Of a DNA stretch of 64,000 bases, positions 17,236 to 28,204 are shown piece by piece. The translations under genes and the position numbers were made by a program. A model generated the notes under the pieces. That model worked only from the letters and a program-made list of their open reading frames with translations. It ran no database searches and was not told the DNA's origin. Origin of the DNA: Anoxybacillus amylolyticus (lineage in GTDB: Bacteria; Bacillota; Bacilli; Bacillales; Anoxybacillaceae); assembly GCF_001634285.1 (NCBI RefSeq), contig NZ_CP015438.1:2678001-2742000 (forward strand), given 5' to 3'. Position 1 is the stretch's first letter; each line of letters begins with the position of its first letter.

Positions 17236-19488
17236 TTATACTTCCGGCTCCGCCTCTTTCAGCGGCTGTTTCTTTACTTTTCCTTTTTTCAACTGCTTTC
17301 CTTTCCAAACGACCCATAGCTGGGAAGCGATAAATAACGATGAGTAGACGCCGCAAATTAATCCGACGAATAACGCTACGTTAAAGTTACGGATTGCTTC
17401 ACTTCCGAACAGTAACAGCGCAACAACCGTGAAAATAACTGTCAATACTGTGTTAATGGAACGAGTGAACGTTTGTTGCAACGCGCGGTTGACGATATGC
17501 TTTAAATCGTCCACTGTTTTCACTTTCCGACGTTTCATTAAATCGCGAATACGGTCAAACGTAACGATCGTATCGTTAATCGAATAGCCGATAATCGTTA
17601 ACACTGCGGCGATAAACGTTAAATCCACTTCTAGACGAGTTAAGCTGAAAAACGTCACAATGATGAATGCATCGTGTAGTAACGCAATGATTGCTGCAAG
17701 CGCCATATACATTTCAAACCGAAGCGTAACATAAACAATGATGCCAATAGAAGAAATGATGACCGCGATAAAGGCATTTCGTGCCAATTCTTTTCCGACT
17801 GTCGGCGATACGGTGCTGACATTCGGATCAAACCCGTATTGTTTTTTAAAATGCGTCTTCAATTTAGAAATTTCCTTTTTGCTTAAGACGCCCATAAAGC
17901 GCGCAACACCAACTTCGCCTTTATTTCCTGCGAGCACGATATCTTTCGGCTGTAAATGAAGCTTTTGAAATTCCGTTTCTAGCTGATGTACGTTTAGTTT
18001 TTGATCGCTCATCACTTCGACGCGCGTCCCGCTCGCAAAGTCAATCCCAAGATTCAGCCTCATCGTCAATAGTGCAATAATGCCGGCAACCGTCAATGCG
18101 CCAGAAAGGATAAAGAATTTTTTACTGTGCTTTACGAAATCAAGGTGGTCAAATTTTGTCGGTACTTCCGTTTCTTCATTCGTTTCAGCAATATTTAAAA
18201 TTTCCGCTTTCTTCACGCCAAAATAGGTTGGTTTATTGTTTAAGAAACGGCTTTGCACAAGCAGTCCGAGCAATAAACGCGTACCATATACGGCGGTAAT
18301 AAAGCTTGCTAAAATGCTAATGATAAGCATTGTTGCAAATCCTTTTACCGAGCTTGTGCCATAAATAAACAGCACGACACCAGCAATAATTGTCGTAATA
18401 TTAGCATCGAAAATAGTAGCAAATGCTCCTTTATTTCCCGTGCGATACGCGGACATGATGGACTTCCCGAGCTTAATTTCATCTTTAATTCGCTCATACG
18501 TAATAATATTGGCATCGACCGCCATACCGACCCCTAAAATGAGCGCCGCGATTCCTGGCAACGTCAATACACCGTTCATCCAATCAAAGACGAGCAAAAT
18601 TAAATAAATGTAAACGGAAAGCGTAATAACGGCAATAAGCCCTGGAAAGCGATAGTAAGCAATCATAAACAAGAAAATGGCTGCCACACCGACAATGCCC
18701 GCAAAAATCGTTTTTTGCAACGCGTTTTCTCCAAACTGTGCCCCAACGGACGTCGAATAAATTTCTTTTAACTCGACCGGAAGAGCGCCTGCATTCAACA
18801 AGTTCGCGAGCTGTTTTGCTTCCTCGACAGTAAAGTTTCCGACGATCGATACGTCTGTCTGGTCAAACACTTGGTTGACAGCGGCAGCAGAAATATATTT
18901 TGGCTTTGCTTTTCCCGCTTCTTTTGCGTACGAATCGACCCCGTCTTTAAAGTCAAGCCAAATGACCAACAAGTTATTTGGCGAACCCATTTTATATACT
19001 TTTTCGGTTACCTGTTTAAATTTGTTTGCATCTTTTAGCTTAATGGCAACGCTCGGTTTTCCATGTTCATCAAACGAAAGCTTCGCTCCACCTTCGACAA
19101 GGTCGCTTCCATCCATCAATACGTTATCATGCACGTCGCGAAACGTTAATTTCGCTTGCGTCGATAAAATTTCGCGCGCCTGATTTTGGTCTTTCACCCC
19201 AGCAAGCTGCACACGAATTCGGTTGTTTCCTTCCGTCTGGATGTTCGGCTCGCTCACGCCAAGCACGTTAATCCGTTTATTTAACGCACTTACGGTGCTC
19301 GCAAGCGTGTCTTTATCAATTTTGTCGCCTTTTTTCGCCGGCTTTACTTCATACAACACTTCAAATCCGCCTTGTAAGTCAAGACCTAGCTTTATGTTAT
19401 GTAAAATTCCTTGAATCGTCGTTCCCATCGTGCCCCCTAATAAAAGCACAATCAGGAAAAACGCAATGATGCGACTTCTTTTTACCAT
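17236..19488 (-). CDS. secDF: Fused SecD-SecF protein-export membrane protein
   Basis: 750 residues. A natural fusion of SecD and SecF, as in B. subtilis, with about 12 membrane helices and two large extracytoplasmic loops. The SecD part has LDLQGGFEVLYEV and the membrane motif GVGMAVDANIITYERI. The SecF half begins near residue 440 (FDHLDFVKHSKKFF) and has GYSINDTIVTFDRIRD. It uses the proton gradient to help proteins leave the SecYEG channel. The ATG at 19488 follows AAGGAGGA; the upstream in-frame ATG (19563) is rejected. A sigma-A promoter lies just upstream, and comN is the next gene upstream. Confidence 0.96.
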   Translation of the reverse strand: MVKRSRIIAFFLIVLLLGGTMGTTIQGILHNIKLGLDLQGGFEVLYEVKPAKKGDKIDKDTLASTVSALNKRINVLGVSEPNIQTEGNNRIRVQLAGVKDQNQAREILSTQAKLTFRDVHDNVLMDGSDLVEGGAKLSFDEHGKPSVAIKLKDANKFKQVTEKVYKMGSPNNLLVIWLDFKDGVDSYAKEAGKAKPKYISAAAVNQVFDQTDVSIVGNFTVEEAKQLANLLNAGALPVELKEIYSTSVGAQFGENALQKTIFAGIVGVAAIFLFMIAYYRFPGLIAVITLSVYIYLILLVFDWMNGVLTLPGIAALILGVGMAVDANIITYERIKDEIKLGKSIMSAYRTGNKGAFATIFDANITTIIAGVVLFIYGTSSVKGFATMLIISILASFITAVYGTRLLLGLLVQSRFLNNKPTYFGVKKAEILNIAETNEETEVPTKFDHLDFVKHSKKFFILSGALTVAGIIALLTMRLNLGIDFASGTRVEVMSDQKLNVHQLETEFQKLHLQPKDIVLAGNKGEVGVARFMGVLSKKEISKLKTHFKKQYGFDPNVSTVSPTVGKELARNAFIAVIISSIGIIVYVTLRFEMYMALAAIIALLHDAFIIVTFFSLTRLEVDLTFIAAVLTIIGYSINDTIVTFDRIRDLMKRRKVKTVDDLKHIVNRALQQTFTRSINTVLTVIFTVVALLLFGSEAIRNFNVALFVGLICGVYSSLFIASQLWVVWKGKQLKKGKVKKQPLKEAEPEV

Positions 19489-19542
19489 AAAAATCCTCCT
19501 TGTGTTCTCACCAAACATGTCCATAACCGCCTTAACATACCT

Positions 19543-19571
19543 ATTATGAAGCAGTTTCGACAAACTGTCAA
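19543..19571 (-). promoter_or_regulatory. Sigma-A promoter of secDF
   Basis: Minus strand TTGACA (19566-19571), 17-base spacer, CATAAT (19543-19548), about 55 bases before the secDF start. Confidence 0.65.
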
Positions 19572-19640
19572 TTTTCTACAATAACAAACGTATGACAATG
19601 AAAAACATCCCCATATCCCCAATAGAGAATTTCCACTTCC

Positions 19641-19931
19641 CTATGATAACTCATCTATAAGCGATTGTAAGTCGTCCGCTTTTATATGTTGCTCTCGATA
19701 CGATGACATCGTGAGAAACGCCATATATTCGCCAATTGAGAGCGATAAAATGTCGCTTACTAGTTCATACAGCTTTTTTTCCTCTAATATTTTCCACCTT
19801 TTTTGTAGCAGGCACTCCCAAATTTGTTCGAGTGTCACCTGCTCATATCCTAACAAGCGAAATTCATCATATTTGCATTGTAATGCAGGCATAAGCTCCG
19901 CCCTCAACTTTTCTATTTGTTCTTTTGCCAT
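19641..19931 (-). CDS. comN: Post-transcriptional regulator ComN (YrzD)
   Basis: 96 residues. Recognised by family resemblance (an alpha-helical protein with YEQVTLEQIWECLLQKRW and VSDILSLSIGEYMAFLT) and by location between secDF and divergent spoVB, as for B. subtilis comN. There it promotes accumulation of comE mRNA for competence and localises with DivIVA. Two ATGs are possible. The one at 19931 has ideal spacing to GGGGAG; 19937 adds two residues. No clear terminator follows the gene before the secDF promoter. Confidence 0.8.
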   Translation of the reverse strand: MAKEQIEKLRAELMPALQCKYDEFRLLGYEQVTLEQIWECLLQKRWKILEEKKLYELVSDILSLSIGEYMAFLTMSSYREQHIKADDLQSLIDELS

Positions 19932-19962
19932 CGTCATCGCTCCCCATTTTCAAGGCAAACTT

Positions 19963-19993
19963 GTCATGCTCGTTCGCATGTCATGCATATAGT
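19963..19993 (+). promoter_or_regulatory. Sigma-E-type promoter of spoVB
   Basis: GTCATGCT (19963-19970), 15-base spacer, CATATAGT (19986-19993). The sigma-E consensus is about GTCATATT with 14-15 bases to CATACAnT, so the match is 6/8 and 7/8. SpoVB is a mother-cell gene in B. subtilis, which fits. Confidence 0.6.
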
Positions 19994-20038
19994 TAATTGT
20001 ATAAAAGATTGTCCTATTTGAGAAGGGAGGGGAGTCAG

Positions 20039-21598
20039 ATGTCTAAATTTTTGCAAGGAACGATTATTTTGATTGTCGCCGGCCTCATTACACGCGTGCT
20101 TGGGTTTATTAACCGCATCGTCGTTGCCCGCGTCATCGGAGAAGAAGGGGTCGGGTTATATATGATGGCCGTTCCGACGCTAGTATTGGCCATTACACTT
20201 ACACAAATGGGGCTACCTGTTGCCATCTCGAAATTAGTAGCGGAAGCAGAGACGATGGGCGACGAGCAAAAAGTGAAAAAAATTCTCGTTGTTTCGTTAG
20301 TGATTACCGGAACGTTAAGCGTTTTATTTTTCCCCGCCATGGTGCTACTCGCTCCTTTTTTAGCAACGACGCTCTTTACAGATGCCCGCACGTATTATCC
20401 ACTACTAGCGGTCGCACCGGTCGTTCCAATCGTTGCCGTCTCTTCTGTATTGCGCGGCTATTTTCAAGGGCGGCAGCAAATGAAGCCGTACGCGTATTCG
20501 CAGCTAATTGAACAAATCGTCCGCATTAGCTTAATTGCCTTTTGCACGGAGATGTTTTTGCCGTACGGCATTGAGTATGCCGCAGCGGGAGCGATGTTTT
20601 CTGCCGTCCTCGGAGAATTGGCTTCTCTTTTTTATTTAGTGTATATATTCAAACGGAAAAAGCCGATGAAACTTCGCTCACAATTTTTCCGCTACGTAAA
20701 AGCAGGAAGAGAAACGTTCATCGGGTTGTTACGCATCGCCATTCCGACAACCGGAAGCCGTCTTATCGGATCCATCGCTTGGTTTTTGGAGCCGATTGTC
20801 GTTGCTCGCAGTTTAGCGATAGCTGGCGTCGCCACAGCGGCTGCGACGAAACAATACGGAGAATTAACCGGATATGCGCTGCCGTTATTAATGCTGCCGT
20901 CATTTATTACATATTCGCTTTCTACTTCGCTCGTTCCAGCGATTAGCGAGGCGGCAGCTCAACGACAACCACTACTCATTGAACATCGCGTCCAACAAGG
21001 AATGCGTCTTTCCCTTATTACAGGCGGCTTAGCGGTAGTCGTACTGTATGTGTTTGCCGATCCGATTATGCTGCTTATGTACGGGACGAGCAACGCTGCC
21101 GTTTTCGTCCAAGTAATGGCCCCTTTTTTCTTATTCTATTACTGCCAAGGACCACTCCAAGCCGTTTTGCAAGGCTTGGATTTAGCAAAAGCAGCGATGG
21201 TAAATAGTTTCATCGGCTCTGCAGTGAAAACTGCCTGCATTTTTGCGCTCGCCACCCAACCGAAATTAGGCATTATGGGTGCAGCATTAGCGATTGCAAT
21301 CGGAACAGTGCTTGTGACATTGCTTCATTTTGCGACGATTGTCCAAACAATTTCGTATTCCATCTATGTGCTTGAGTATGTGTATACGCTCCTGACAATG
21401 GCAGCTTCTGGACTCATTGGACATGTCGCGTTTCGTTATTGGCAATACTCACTCCCCATTAATATTCGCACGCTCATGGCAATTACGGTCACAACGGTTA
21501 CCTATATCATTCTTTTAATCATGTTCAATCTAGTAAAATGCGAGGAATTGGCACGCCTCCCATTCGTTCGGCTGTTTTTACGAAAAAAGCGCTTCTAA
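20039..21598 (+). CDS. spoVB: Stage V sporulation protein B (MOP/MATE-superfamily membrane protein)
   Basis: 519 residues, with about 14 membrane helices across its length. It belongs to the polysaccharide-transport branch of the MOP flippase superfamily (KFLQGTIILIVAGLITRVLG at the N-terminus). In B. subtilis it is made in the mother cell and is needed for spore cortex synthesis, presumably for lipid II or precursor flipping. The ATG at 20039 follows GGGAGGGGAG; a frame beginning at 19997 is longer but lacks such a site. It is divergent from comN and followed by a small membrane protein on the same strand. Confidence 0.94.
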   Translation: MSKFLQGTIILIVAGLITRVLGFINRIVVARVIGEEGVGLYMMAVPTLVLAITLTQMGLPVAISKLVAEAETMGDEQKVKKILVVSLVITGTLSVLFFPAMVLLAPFLATTLFTDARTYYPLLAVAPVVPIVAVSSVLRGYFQGRQQMKPYAYSQLIEQIVRISLIAFCTEMFLPYGIEYAAAGAMFSAVLGELASLFYLVYIFKRKKPMKLRSQFFRYVKAGRETFIGLLRIAIPTTGSRLIGSIAWFLEPIVVARSLAIAGVATAAATKQYGELTGYALPLLMLPSFITYSLSTSLVPAISEAAAQRQPLLIEHRVQQGMRLSLITGGLAVVVLYVFADPIMLLMYGTSNAAVFVQVMAPFFLFYYCQGPLQAVLQGLDLAKAAMVNSFIGSAVKTACIFALATQPKLGIMGAALAIAIGTVLVTLLHFATIVQTISYSIYVLEYVYTLLTMAASGLIGHVAFRYWQYSLPINIRTLMAITVTTVTYIILLIMFNLVKCEELARLPFVRLFLRKKRF

Positions 21599-21652
21599 AC
21601 ATGTCCGCGCGTGAATATATTTTCGATAAAACAAGAAACGGAGGGAGAACAC

Positions 21653-22030
21653 ATGGCTCGGTTTGGAAAAGCCGTGGCGTATGGAGTAGTGACCATTTTT
21701 TTACTCGCCTCAATGGTAAGTTTGTTGCTGTCACTTCTCTTAAAATGGACGAATGTACAAGAATCGTCGTTAACACTGGTTATTTTTGCTTGCTCGCTTT
21801 TATCTGTCTTTATCGGAGGGGTCGTTGCCGGTGGAAAAGGAAAAGAACGTGGTTGGCTCATTGGTGGAGCAACCGGCGTTTGCTTTACACTCATTATCTT
21901 TTTATTTCAATTTTTAGCGATGGAAAAATCTTTCTCCACCCAACAATGGGTATACCATCTCGGCTTTTTGGTCGTCGCGGTGATCGGAGGAATCATGGGC
22001 GTCAATTTTTCGTCGTCGCGCCAACATTAA
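21653..22030 (+). CDS. TIGR04086/YrzE-type small membrane protein
   Basis: 125 residues with four predicted membrane helices (about 9-31, 41-61, 70-92, 102-120). Glycine-rich GGVVAGGKGKERGWLIGG lies between helices two and three. This pattern and the position after spoVB match the YrzE family of Bacillaceae, whose function is not known to me. The ATG at 21653 has GGAGGG upstream. It is 54 bases after spoVB, so cotranscription is possible. Confidence 0.8.
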   Translation: MARFGKAVAYGVVTIFLLASMVSLLLSLLLKWTNVQESSLTLVIFACSLLSVFIGGVVAGGKGKERGWLIGGATGVCFTLIIFLFQFLAMEKSFSTQQWVYHLGFLVVAVIGGIMGVNFSSSRQH

Positions 22031-22097
22031 GAAAGGCTAAAAATCGAGCAAGATCAACTGGAGGTTCATGGTTAATCCATAAATCTTTTAAACCAAA

Positions 22098-22126
22098 AAG
22101 CTGCCTTTTGCATACAAAGGCAGCTT
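22098..22126 (-). terminator. Terminator between converging yrzE-like and yajC genes
   Basis: AAGCTGCCTTT (22098-22108) pairs with AAAGGCAGCTT (22116-22126), seven-base loop. The minus-strand side continues into TTTTTGG, the plus side into CTTATC, so it serves yajC best and may be bidirectional. Confidence 0.8.
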
Positions 22127-22133
22127 CTTATCG

Positions 22134-22400
22134 TTATTTATTTTCCGCCACGACTTCTCGAACGGCTGAACGGTCGTATGTAAGACGTGTGCCGTCGCCT
22201 GCACGGATGACGACTTTATCTTCGTCGATGGAGTCAATAATCCCGTGCAATCCGCCAATTGTTACGATTTTATCCCCCTTTTTCAAATTCGCCTGCATTT
22301 GCTGTACGGCGCGCTGGCGCTTTTGCTGCGGACGAATGAGCAAGAAATAAAAAATCACAAACATTAACACAAGCGGTAGTAAATTCATCACAGTTGCCAT
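22134..22400 (-). CDS. yajC: Preprotein translocase accessory subunit YajC
   Basis: 88 residues. One N-terminal membrane helix (NLLPLVLMFVIFYFLLIRPQ) is followed by the conserved QQKRQRAVQQMQANLKKGD and a small domain with VVTIGGLHG-like residues (here IVTIGGLHGIID). It associates with the SecDF complex in the plasma membrane. The start at 22400 follows GGGGGGAAATAG; a second ATG lies 12 bases later. It comes 15 bases after tgt on the same strand and ends the ruvAB-queA-tgt-yajC group. Confidence 0.93.
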   Translation of the reverse strand: MATVMNLLPLVLMFVIFYFLLIRPQQKRQRAVQQMQANLKKGDKIVTIGGLHGIIDSIDEDKVVIRAGDGTRLTYDRSAVREVVAENK

Positions 22401-22415
22401 CTATTTCCCCCCTTT

Positions 22416-24597
<2,182 letters not shown>

Positions 24598-24622
24598 TTC
24601 TTTCACCTATTCCATTATTATT

Positions 24623-24829
24623 TTAGCGAAATCGACCAATGAAATAAAAAATGAGAGAAAGCACGATACTTAGTAGTATCGACGTGACTATCGGAAAATA
24701 AAAGGTCGTATTTCCTTTTTGAATGATGATATCGCCAGGAAGGCGGCCGAGCTTTACAAACTGCATAACAAACCCAACAACAAGCAAAATCACACCCATT
24801 AGCATGATCATTTTCGGGAAATTGCTCAT
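24623..24829 (-). CDS. DUF2905 small membrane protein (YrzS-like)
   Basis: 68 residues. Two membrane helices flank [20 protein letters not shown], the signature of DUF2905. Its ATG overlaps the ruvB stop codon (ATGA), so translation is coupled. The function is unknown; the gene is commonly found between ruvB and queA in Bacillaceae. Confidence 0.85.
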   Translation of the reverse strand: MSNFPKMIMLMGVILLVVGFVMQFVKLGRLPGDIIIQKGNTTFYFPIVTSILLSIVLSLIFYFIGRFR

Positions 24830-25827
24830 TTTGGTTCCTCCATTCCAAAATGTCGGTATGCTGCAGAAGTGACGATACGGCCGCGCGGTGTTCGCTGCAA
24901 AAAGCCGATTTGCAGTAAGTACGGCTCGTATACATCTTCAATCGTTTGCGCTTCTTCTCCAATAGTAGCCGCAATCGTTTCTACCCCAACAGGACCGCCG
25001 CGAAATTTTTCTATCATCGCCTGCAATAGTTTATGGTCGATATGGTCAAGCCCTAGACGGTCGACTTGCAGTAATTCGAGTGCTTCGTTTGCTAACACCG
25101 CTGTGATGGTTCCATCGCCTTTTACTTGGGCAAAGTCGCGGACGCGCCGCAACAACCGGTTGGCGATGCGCGGCGTTCCCCGCGAGCGCTTAGCAATTTC
25201 AACCGCTGCTTTTTCCTCAATCGCCACTTCCAAAAGACTAGCTGCCCTTGTAACAATTTGTGCCAGCTGCTCTGGACGGTAATATTCTAATCGGCTTAAT
25301 ACACCAAATCGGTCACGAAGCGGCGCAGATAATGCTCCTGCTCTTGTCGTCGCCCCAACAAGCGTAAATGGTGGCAGCTCAAGCCGAATCGACCGCGCCG
25401 TTTGTCCTTTGCCGATCACGATATCTAAACAATAATCTTCCATCGCTGGATATAACACTTCTTCTACCGCTCGAGGCAGGCGGTGAATTTCATCGATAAA
25501 CAGTACGTCCCCCGGCTCAAGCGCCGTTAAAATCGCTGCTAAATCACCTGGGCGCTCAATCGCTGGTCCCGACGTCGTCCGCAGACGAACGCCCATTTCA
25601 TTGGCGATAATGGCAGCAAGCGTCGTTTTCCCAAGCCCTGGAGGGCCGTATAACAGAACGTGGTCAAGCGTTTCATTCCGCATTTTCGCCGCTTCAATAA
25701 ATATTTTTAAGTTATTTTTCACTTGCTCTTGGCCGATATACTCTTGTAAAACTTTCGGACGGAGGCTATATTCTAACGACGCTTCATCAGCCGAAGCACC
25801 TCCGGCGACAAGGCGCTCTTCCATCAT
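24826..25827 (-). CDS. ruvB: Holliday junction branch-migration DNA helicase RuvB
   Basis: 333 residues. AAA+ ATPase motor that drives branch migration with RuvA. Walker A is [10 protein letters not shown] near residue 60 and Walker B is FIDEIHRL. The sensor/arginine region includes [18 protein letters not shown], and a C-terminal winged helix ([12 protein letters not shown]) binds DNA. It follows ruvA by nine bases. Confidence 0.98.
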   Translation of the reverse strand: MMEERLVAGGASADEASLEYSLRPKVLQEYIGQEQVKNNLKIFIEAAKMRNETLDHVLLYGPPGLGKTTLAAIIANEMGVRLRTTSGPAIERPGDLAAILTALEPGDVLFIDEIHRLPRAVEEVLYPAMEDYCLDIVIGKGQTARSIRLELPPFTLVGATTRAGALSAPLRDRFGVLSRLEYYRPEQLAQIVTRAASLLEVAIEEKAAVEIAKRSRGTPRIANRLLRRVRDFAQVKGDGTITAVLANEALELLQVDRLGLDHIDHKLLQAMIEKFRGGPVGVETIAATIGEEAQTIEDVYEPYLLQIGFLQRTPRGRIVTSAAYRHFGMEEPK

Positions 25828-25836
25828 ACTCCCCCC

Positions 25837-26430
25837 TTATTTTAATAATAGCTGCAATGCGCGCTTAATATACTGGTCGGTAGACATCGTTTCCGTTTTT
25901 AAAAATGGTTCAATTTTACGAATTTCCCGCTCCGCATAGCCGAGCGCTTTTAACGCCTCCATCGCTTCTGTGAGCGCTGTTTCTTGTTCTCGTTCGATCC
26001 AATGAGAGAACTCAGGGGCATCTGCAGCAACGTGCGACAATTTTCCTTTTAAATCAAGAATCATTTGCCGCGCTGTTTTTTTTCCCACGCCAGGGAACTT
26101 GCATAGAAATGCTTCGTTTTCTGCTTCGATTGCATTGACAAGCTGTTTCGGCTCCCCTGCGGCTAAAATCGCCAATCCTCCCTTTGGTCCGATGCCAGAT
26201 ACTTGCAATAATTTCGCGAACAGCGTCCGTTCTTCACGCGTTCGAAACCCATATAATGCCATGACATCTTCGCGTACATATTGATATGTATAGACCGTCA
26301 CGATTGTATCACGGTCTGACTGAAACGAAAACGGATTGGGTGTAAAAATTTGATAGCCAACCCCGTTCGTTTCGACTACAATGTATTCTGGACAAACATA
26401 AGCCACTACTCCGCGGACAAACTCAATCAA
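25837..26430 (-). CDS. ruvA: Holliday junction branch-migration protein RuvA
   Basis: 197 residues from a TTG at 26430, giving the family start (M)[11 protein letters not shown] with GAGAGGGGA upstream. The apparent longer frame to 26505 crosses the promoter. An OB-fold domain I is followed by two helix-hairpin-helix motifs ([17 protein letters not shown] and [13 protein letters not shown]) and a mobile domain III that binds RuvB. First gene of a ruvA-ruvB-DUF2905-queA-tgt-yajC operon. Confidence 0.96.
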   Translation of the reverse strand: MIEFVRGVVAYVCPEYIVVETNGVGYQIFTPNPFSFQSDRDTIVTVYTYQYVREDVMALYGFRTREERTLFAKLLQVSGIGPKGGLAILAAGEPKQLVNAIEAENEAFLCKFPGVGKKTARQMILDLKGKLSHVAADAPEFSHWIEREQETALTEAMEALKALGYAEREIRKIEPFLKTETMSTDQYIKRALQLLLK

Positions 26431-26461
26431 CACCGTTCCCCTCTCTTTCTCACTGTTTCTC

Positions 26462-26470
26462 ATTGTACCA
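26462..26470 (-). promoter_or_regulatory. Extended -10 promoter of the ruvAB operon
   Basis: Minus strand TGGTACAAT: -10 TACAAT (26462-26467) with TGn extension. It is about 30 bases before the ruvA TTG and after the bofC terminator. Confidence 0.5.
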
Positions 26471-26509
26471 CATCCACTAAATCGAGGCGACTGCTCTGCA
26501 TACAAAAAA

Positions 26510-26529
26510 GACTTATCGTTCGATAAGCC
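26510..26529 (-). terminator. Terminator of bofC
   Basis: Minus strand GGCTTATC pairs with GATAAGTC across a GAAC tetraloop, followed by TTTTTTG. It starts two bases past the bofC stop codon. Confidence 0.85.
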
Positions 26530-26531
26530 TT

Positions 26532-27014
26532 TTATTCGGTGAGGGCAAACGGGCGGTACGTGGCTAAAATATCTTCGTACCGCGCTTTTGAAACAACGCG
26601 AATGCCTTTTTTCAGTTGTTGTTGTTTTCGGCTTTCTAATTTTTTTACATCAATTTGAAAAAATGATTGGATAATGCGCGAAGACGGCGTCGGCTTTCCT
26701 TCAAAAATGGACAGCGTCCCGTCTTTCGTTAAGCCAAAATAGCCATTTGCTTTCGCTAATGGCGAAATGTCGTTAATCGCTTTTTGAAAAACAATTTGTT
26801 TGTCATCTAAATCAACGAGCTGCCAATCGTTATATTTTTTCCATACTTCATGCATCGACATGACCGTTTCTTTGCGAATTTCTTCACTTACTTGTCCGTC
26901 TAAATACATTCGCTCTAATAAAATTGTTAGTTGCACAGGTGATTGTGCTGCTGTATACGAAGAAACGATAAATAAGGAAACGACGAATAAAAAGCACGCG
27001 CTAACCTTCCGCAT
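26532..27014 (-). CDS. bofC: Forespore protein BofC, regulator of the sigma-K checkpoint
   Basis: 160 residues. An N-terminal signal/membrane segment ([21 protein letters not shown]) is followed by an extracytoplasmic BofC domain with [18 protein letters not shown] near residue 33. In B. subtilis BofC is made in the forespore and inhibits SpoIVB, delaying pro-sigma-K processing. The ATG at 27014 follows GAGGGGGGA; the longer frame up to 27104 runs through the promoter. A forespore-type promoter candidate lies at 27056-27085. Confidence 0.92.
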   Translation of the reverse strand: MRKVSACFLFVVSLFIVSSYTAAQSPVQLTILLERMYLDGQVSEEIRKETVMSMHEVWKKYNDWQLVDLDDKQIVFQKAINDISPLAKANGYFGLTKDGTLSIFEGKPTPSSRIIQSFFQIDVKKLESRKQQQLKKGIRVVSKARYEDILATYRPFALTE

Positions 27015-27055
27015 GTTGTTCCCCCCTCTTGTTTGAAAAATCACTCGTTCATTTC

Positions 27056-27085
27056 TAGTTTCGCCAGCTGTTGAAATTTTATCCA
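27056..27085 (-). promoter_or_regulatory. Candidate sigma-G/F promoter of bofC
   Basis: Minus strand TGGATA (27080-27085), 17-base spacer, GAAACTA (27056-27062). The forespore consensus is near TGMATA-17-CATAMTA. The -35 fits well, the -10 only partly. Forespore expression is expected for bofC. Confidence 0.38.
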
Positions 27086-27090
27086 TAAAA

Positions 27091-27113
27091 AATGCCCACA
27101 ACAAGTGAGCATT
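27091..27113 (-). terminator. Terminator of the DUF3231 gene
   Basis: Minus strand AATGCTCAC pairs with GTGGGCATT (one G-U), loop TTGTT, followed by TTTTTATGG. It begins one base after the stop codon. Confidence 0.8.
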
Positions 27114-27114
27114 G

Positions 27115-28125
27115 TTAGTTCGACTCTTTTATTAACCGTTGGCGGTCAAGAAAATGAGGAGGCTGTTCGAGCCATCCGCGCTCAATCATTAGATTAACCC
27201 CGTCTTCAGCATATGCCCCAGCTTTTCCCATGAATGAAAGATATAGTGCCGCTAAGTCCCTTCGCATCGTCAGTGACAATGCTTGTCCGTACATAGCCAT
27301 TCCTATCCCCGATAGCGTATGAATTAAAAAGAGCATCAGTTGCTCAGAGAATGGTGCAACTGTCGAATCGTTGACGACCGTATCCCATGTCATTGATGCA
27401 GGAATATCATTTTCCTGTAACACGTCAAAAATAGAAATAATAATGTCGGAAGTTACTCGTTGGCCGCGAATAAAAAAGTTGCGGATTTCTGGGTCTTTCG
27501 TCACTTGGGCAAATCCGGTAAGCGTCGATTTGGCGATTTCGTTATTCATGGAGTTCATCACTAAATACGCTGCTTCTACTGCCAATAGCGGTCGACGACG
27601 TCCAAGCCATCCGGTTAAAAAGTTTTGCTTTTCAACATAGTCGACTTTTTTTGGATATTCCATATACGGAGGACGAATATGTACGCCTTTTTCTTTCATC
27701 ATCGTACGCACGTTACCGTTTAACTCAATCGCCTCTTGAATAAATTCAGTAAATAATCGTTGAATGTCGTGACGAGAAGCCATGACAATTGATGTCATAT
27801 GCGATGAGATTTTAAATTGGGTCATTTGGTTAATGTATTCTAAATAAAACACGTCCGAAAAAAGTTTGGGTGCATCCATGTGGACATGTTTTTCAACCGG
27901 AAAGCCATCCGGCTTTGCGATCCCTTCTTCGCAAAATAGCTTTTCTAGCGTGTGAAGATGCTTCTGAACAGTTTCGAGCATTTTCTCTACCATCAGTTTC
28001 ACTTCTGCATCTTCTGCTGTTTGTTTAAAATGGGTCATCACGCTTTCTACCATGCTATCGTACATATACGTATGCCAACTATTCGCAATCTCGGCACTTG
28101 TTAATCGTATCGTTTTTGTTTTCAC
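27115..28125 (-). CDS. DUF3231 family protein, two tandem ferritin-like halves
   Basis: 336 residues, GTG start at 28125 with GGGAGGG seven bases upstream. Two similar alpha-helical halves, about 1-165 and 175-330, each begin with an (S/A)-x-W/Y... helix followed by long helices. Examples are SWHTYMYDSMVESVMTHF and EAAYLVMNSMNNEIAKSTL. This duplicated layout is that of DUF3231, whose fold is thought to resemble ferritin-like/CotF-type proteins. Function is unknown. A very good forespore (sigma-G-like) promoter precedes it, so a spore role is likely. Confidence 0.8.
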   Translation of the reverse strand: MKTKTIRLTSAEIANSWHTYMYDSMVESVMTHFKQTAEDAEVKLMVEKMLETVQKHLHTLEKLFCEEGIAKPDGFPVEKHVHMDAPKLFSDVFYLEYINQMTQFKISSHMTSIVMASRHDIQRLFTEFIQEAIELNGNVRTMMKEKGVHIRPPYMEYPKKVDYVEKQNFLTGWLGRRRPLLAVEAAYLVMNSMNNEIAKSTLTGFAQVTKDPEIRNFFIRGQRVTSDIIISIFDVLQENDIPASMTWDTVVNDSTVAPFSEQLMLFLIHTLSGIGMAMYGQALSLTMRRDLAALYLSFMGKAGAYAEDGVNLMIERGWLEQPPHFLDRQRLIKESN

Positions 28126-28148
28126 TATCCATCCCTCCCATTTGGCAT

Positions 28149-28178
28149 TAGTATGTTCCCACCTGAAAAAACTATGTA
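28149..28178 (-). promoter_or_regulatory. Sigma-G/F-type promoter of the DUF3231 gene
   Basis: Minus strand TACATA (28173-28178), 17-base spacer, CATACTA (28149-28155). It matches the forespore consensus at 5/6 and 7/7 positions, and lies just upstream of the GTG start at 28125. Confidence 0.65.
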
Positions 28179-28182
28179 AAAA

Positions 28183-28204
28183 AAACCGCTCCTTTGAGCG
28201 GTTT
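28183..28204 (-). terminator. Terminator of yebC
   Basis: AAACCGCTC (28183-28191) pairs perfectly with GAGCGGTTT (28196-28204), tetraloop, with a long T-run on the minus strand. Confidence 0.88.

Noticed and set aside
17045-17356. Open frames on both strands between the CDF gene and secDF
   Set aside because: Translation of repeat copy B and of the secDF terminator and 3' end; no ribosome sites.
21538-22350. 270-codon plus-strand frame spanning spoVB end, the small membrane gene and yajC
   Set aside because: Highly basic product with no motif, in the wrong frame relative to three recognisable genes; shadow.
24618-24974. 118-codon minus-strand frame
   Set aside because: Overlaps ruvB and the DUF2905 gene in another frame; both real genes have strong family evidence and coupled starts.
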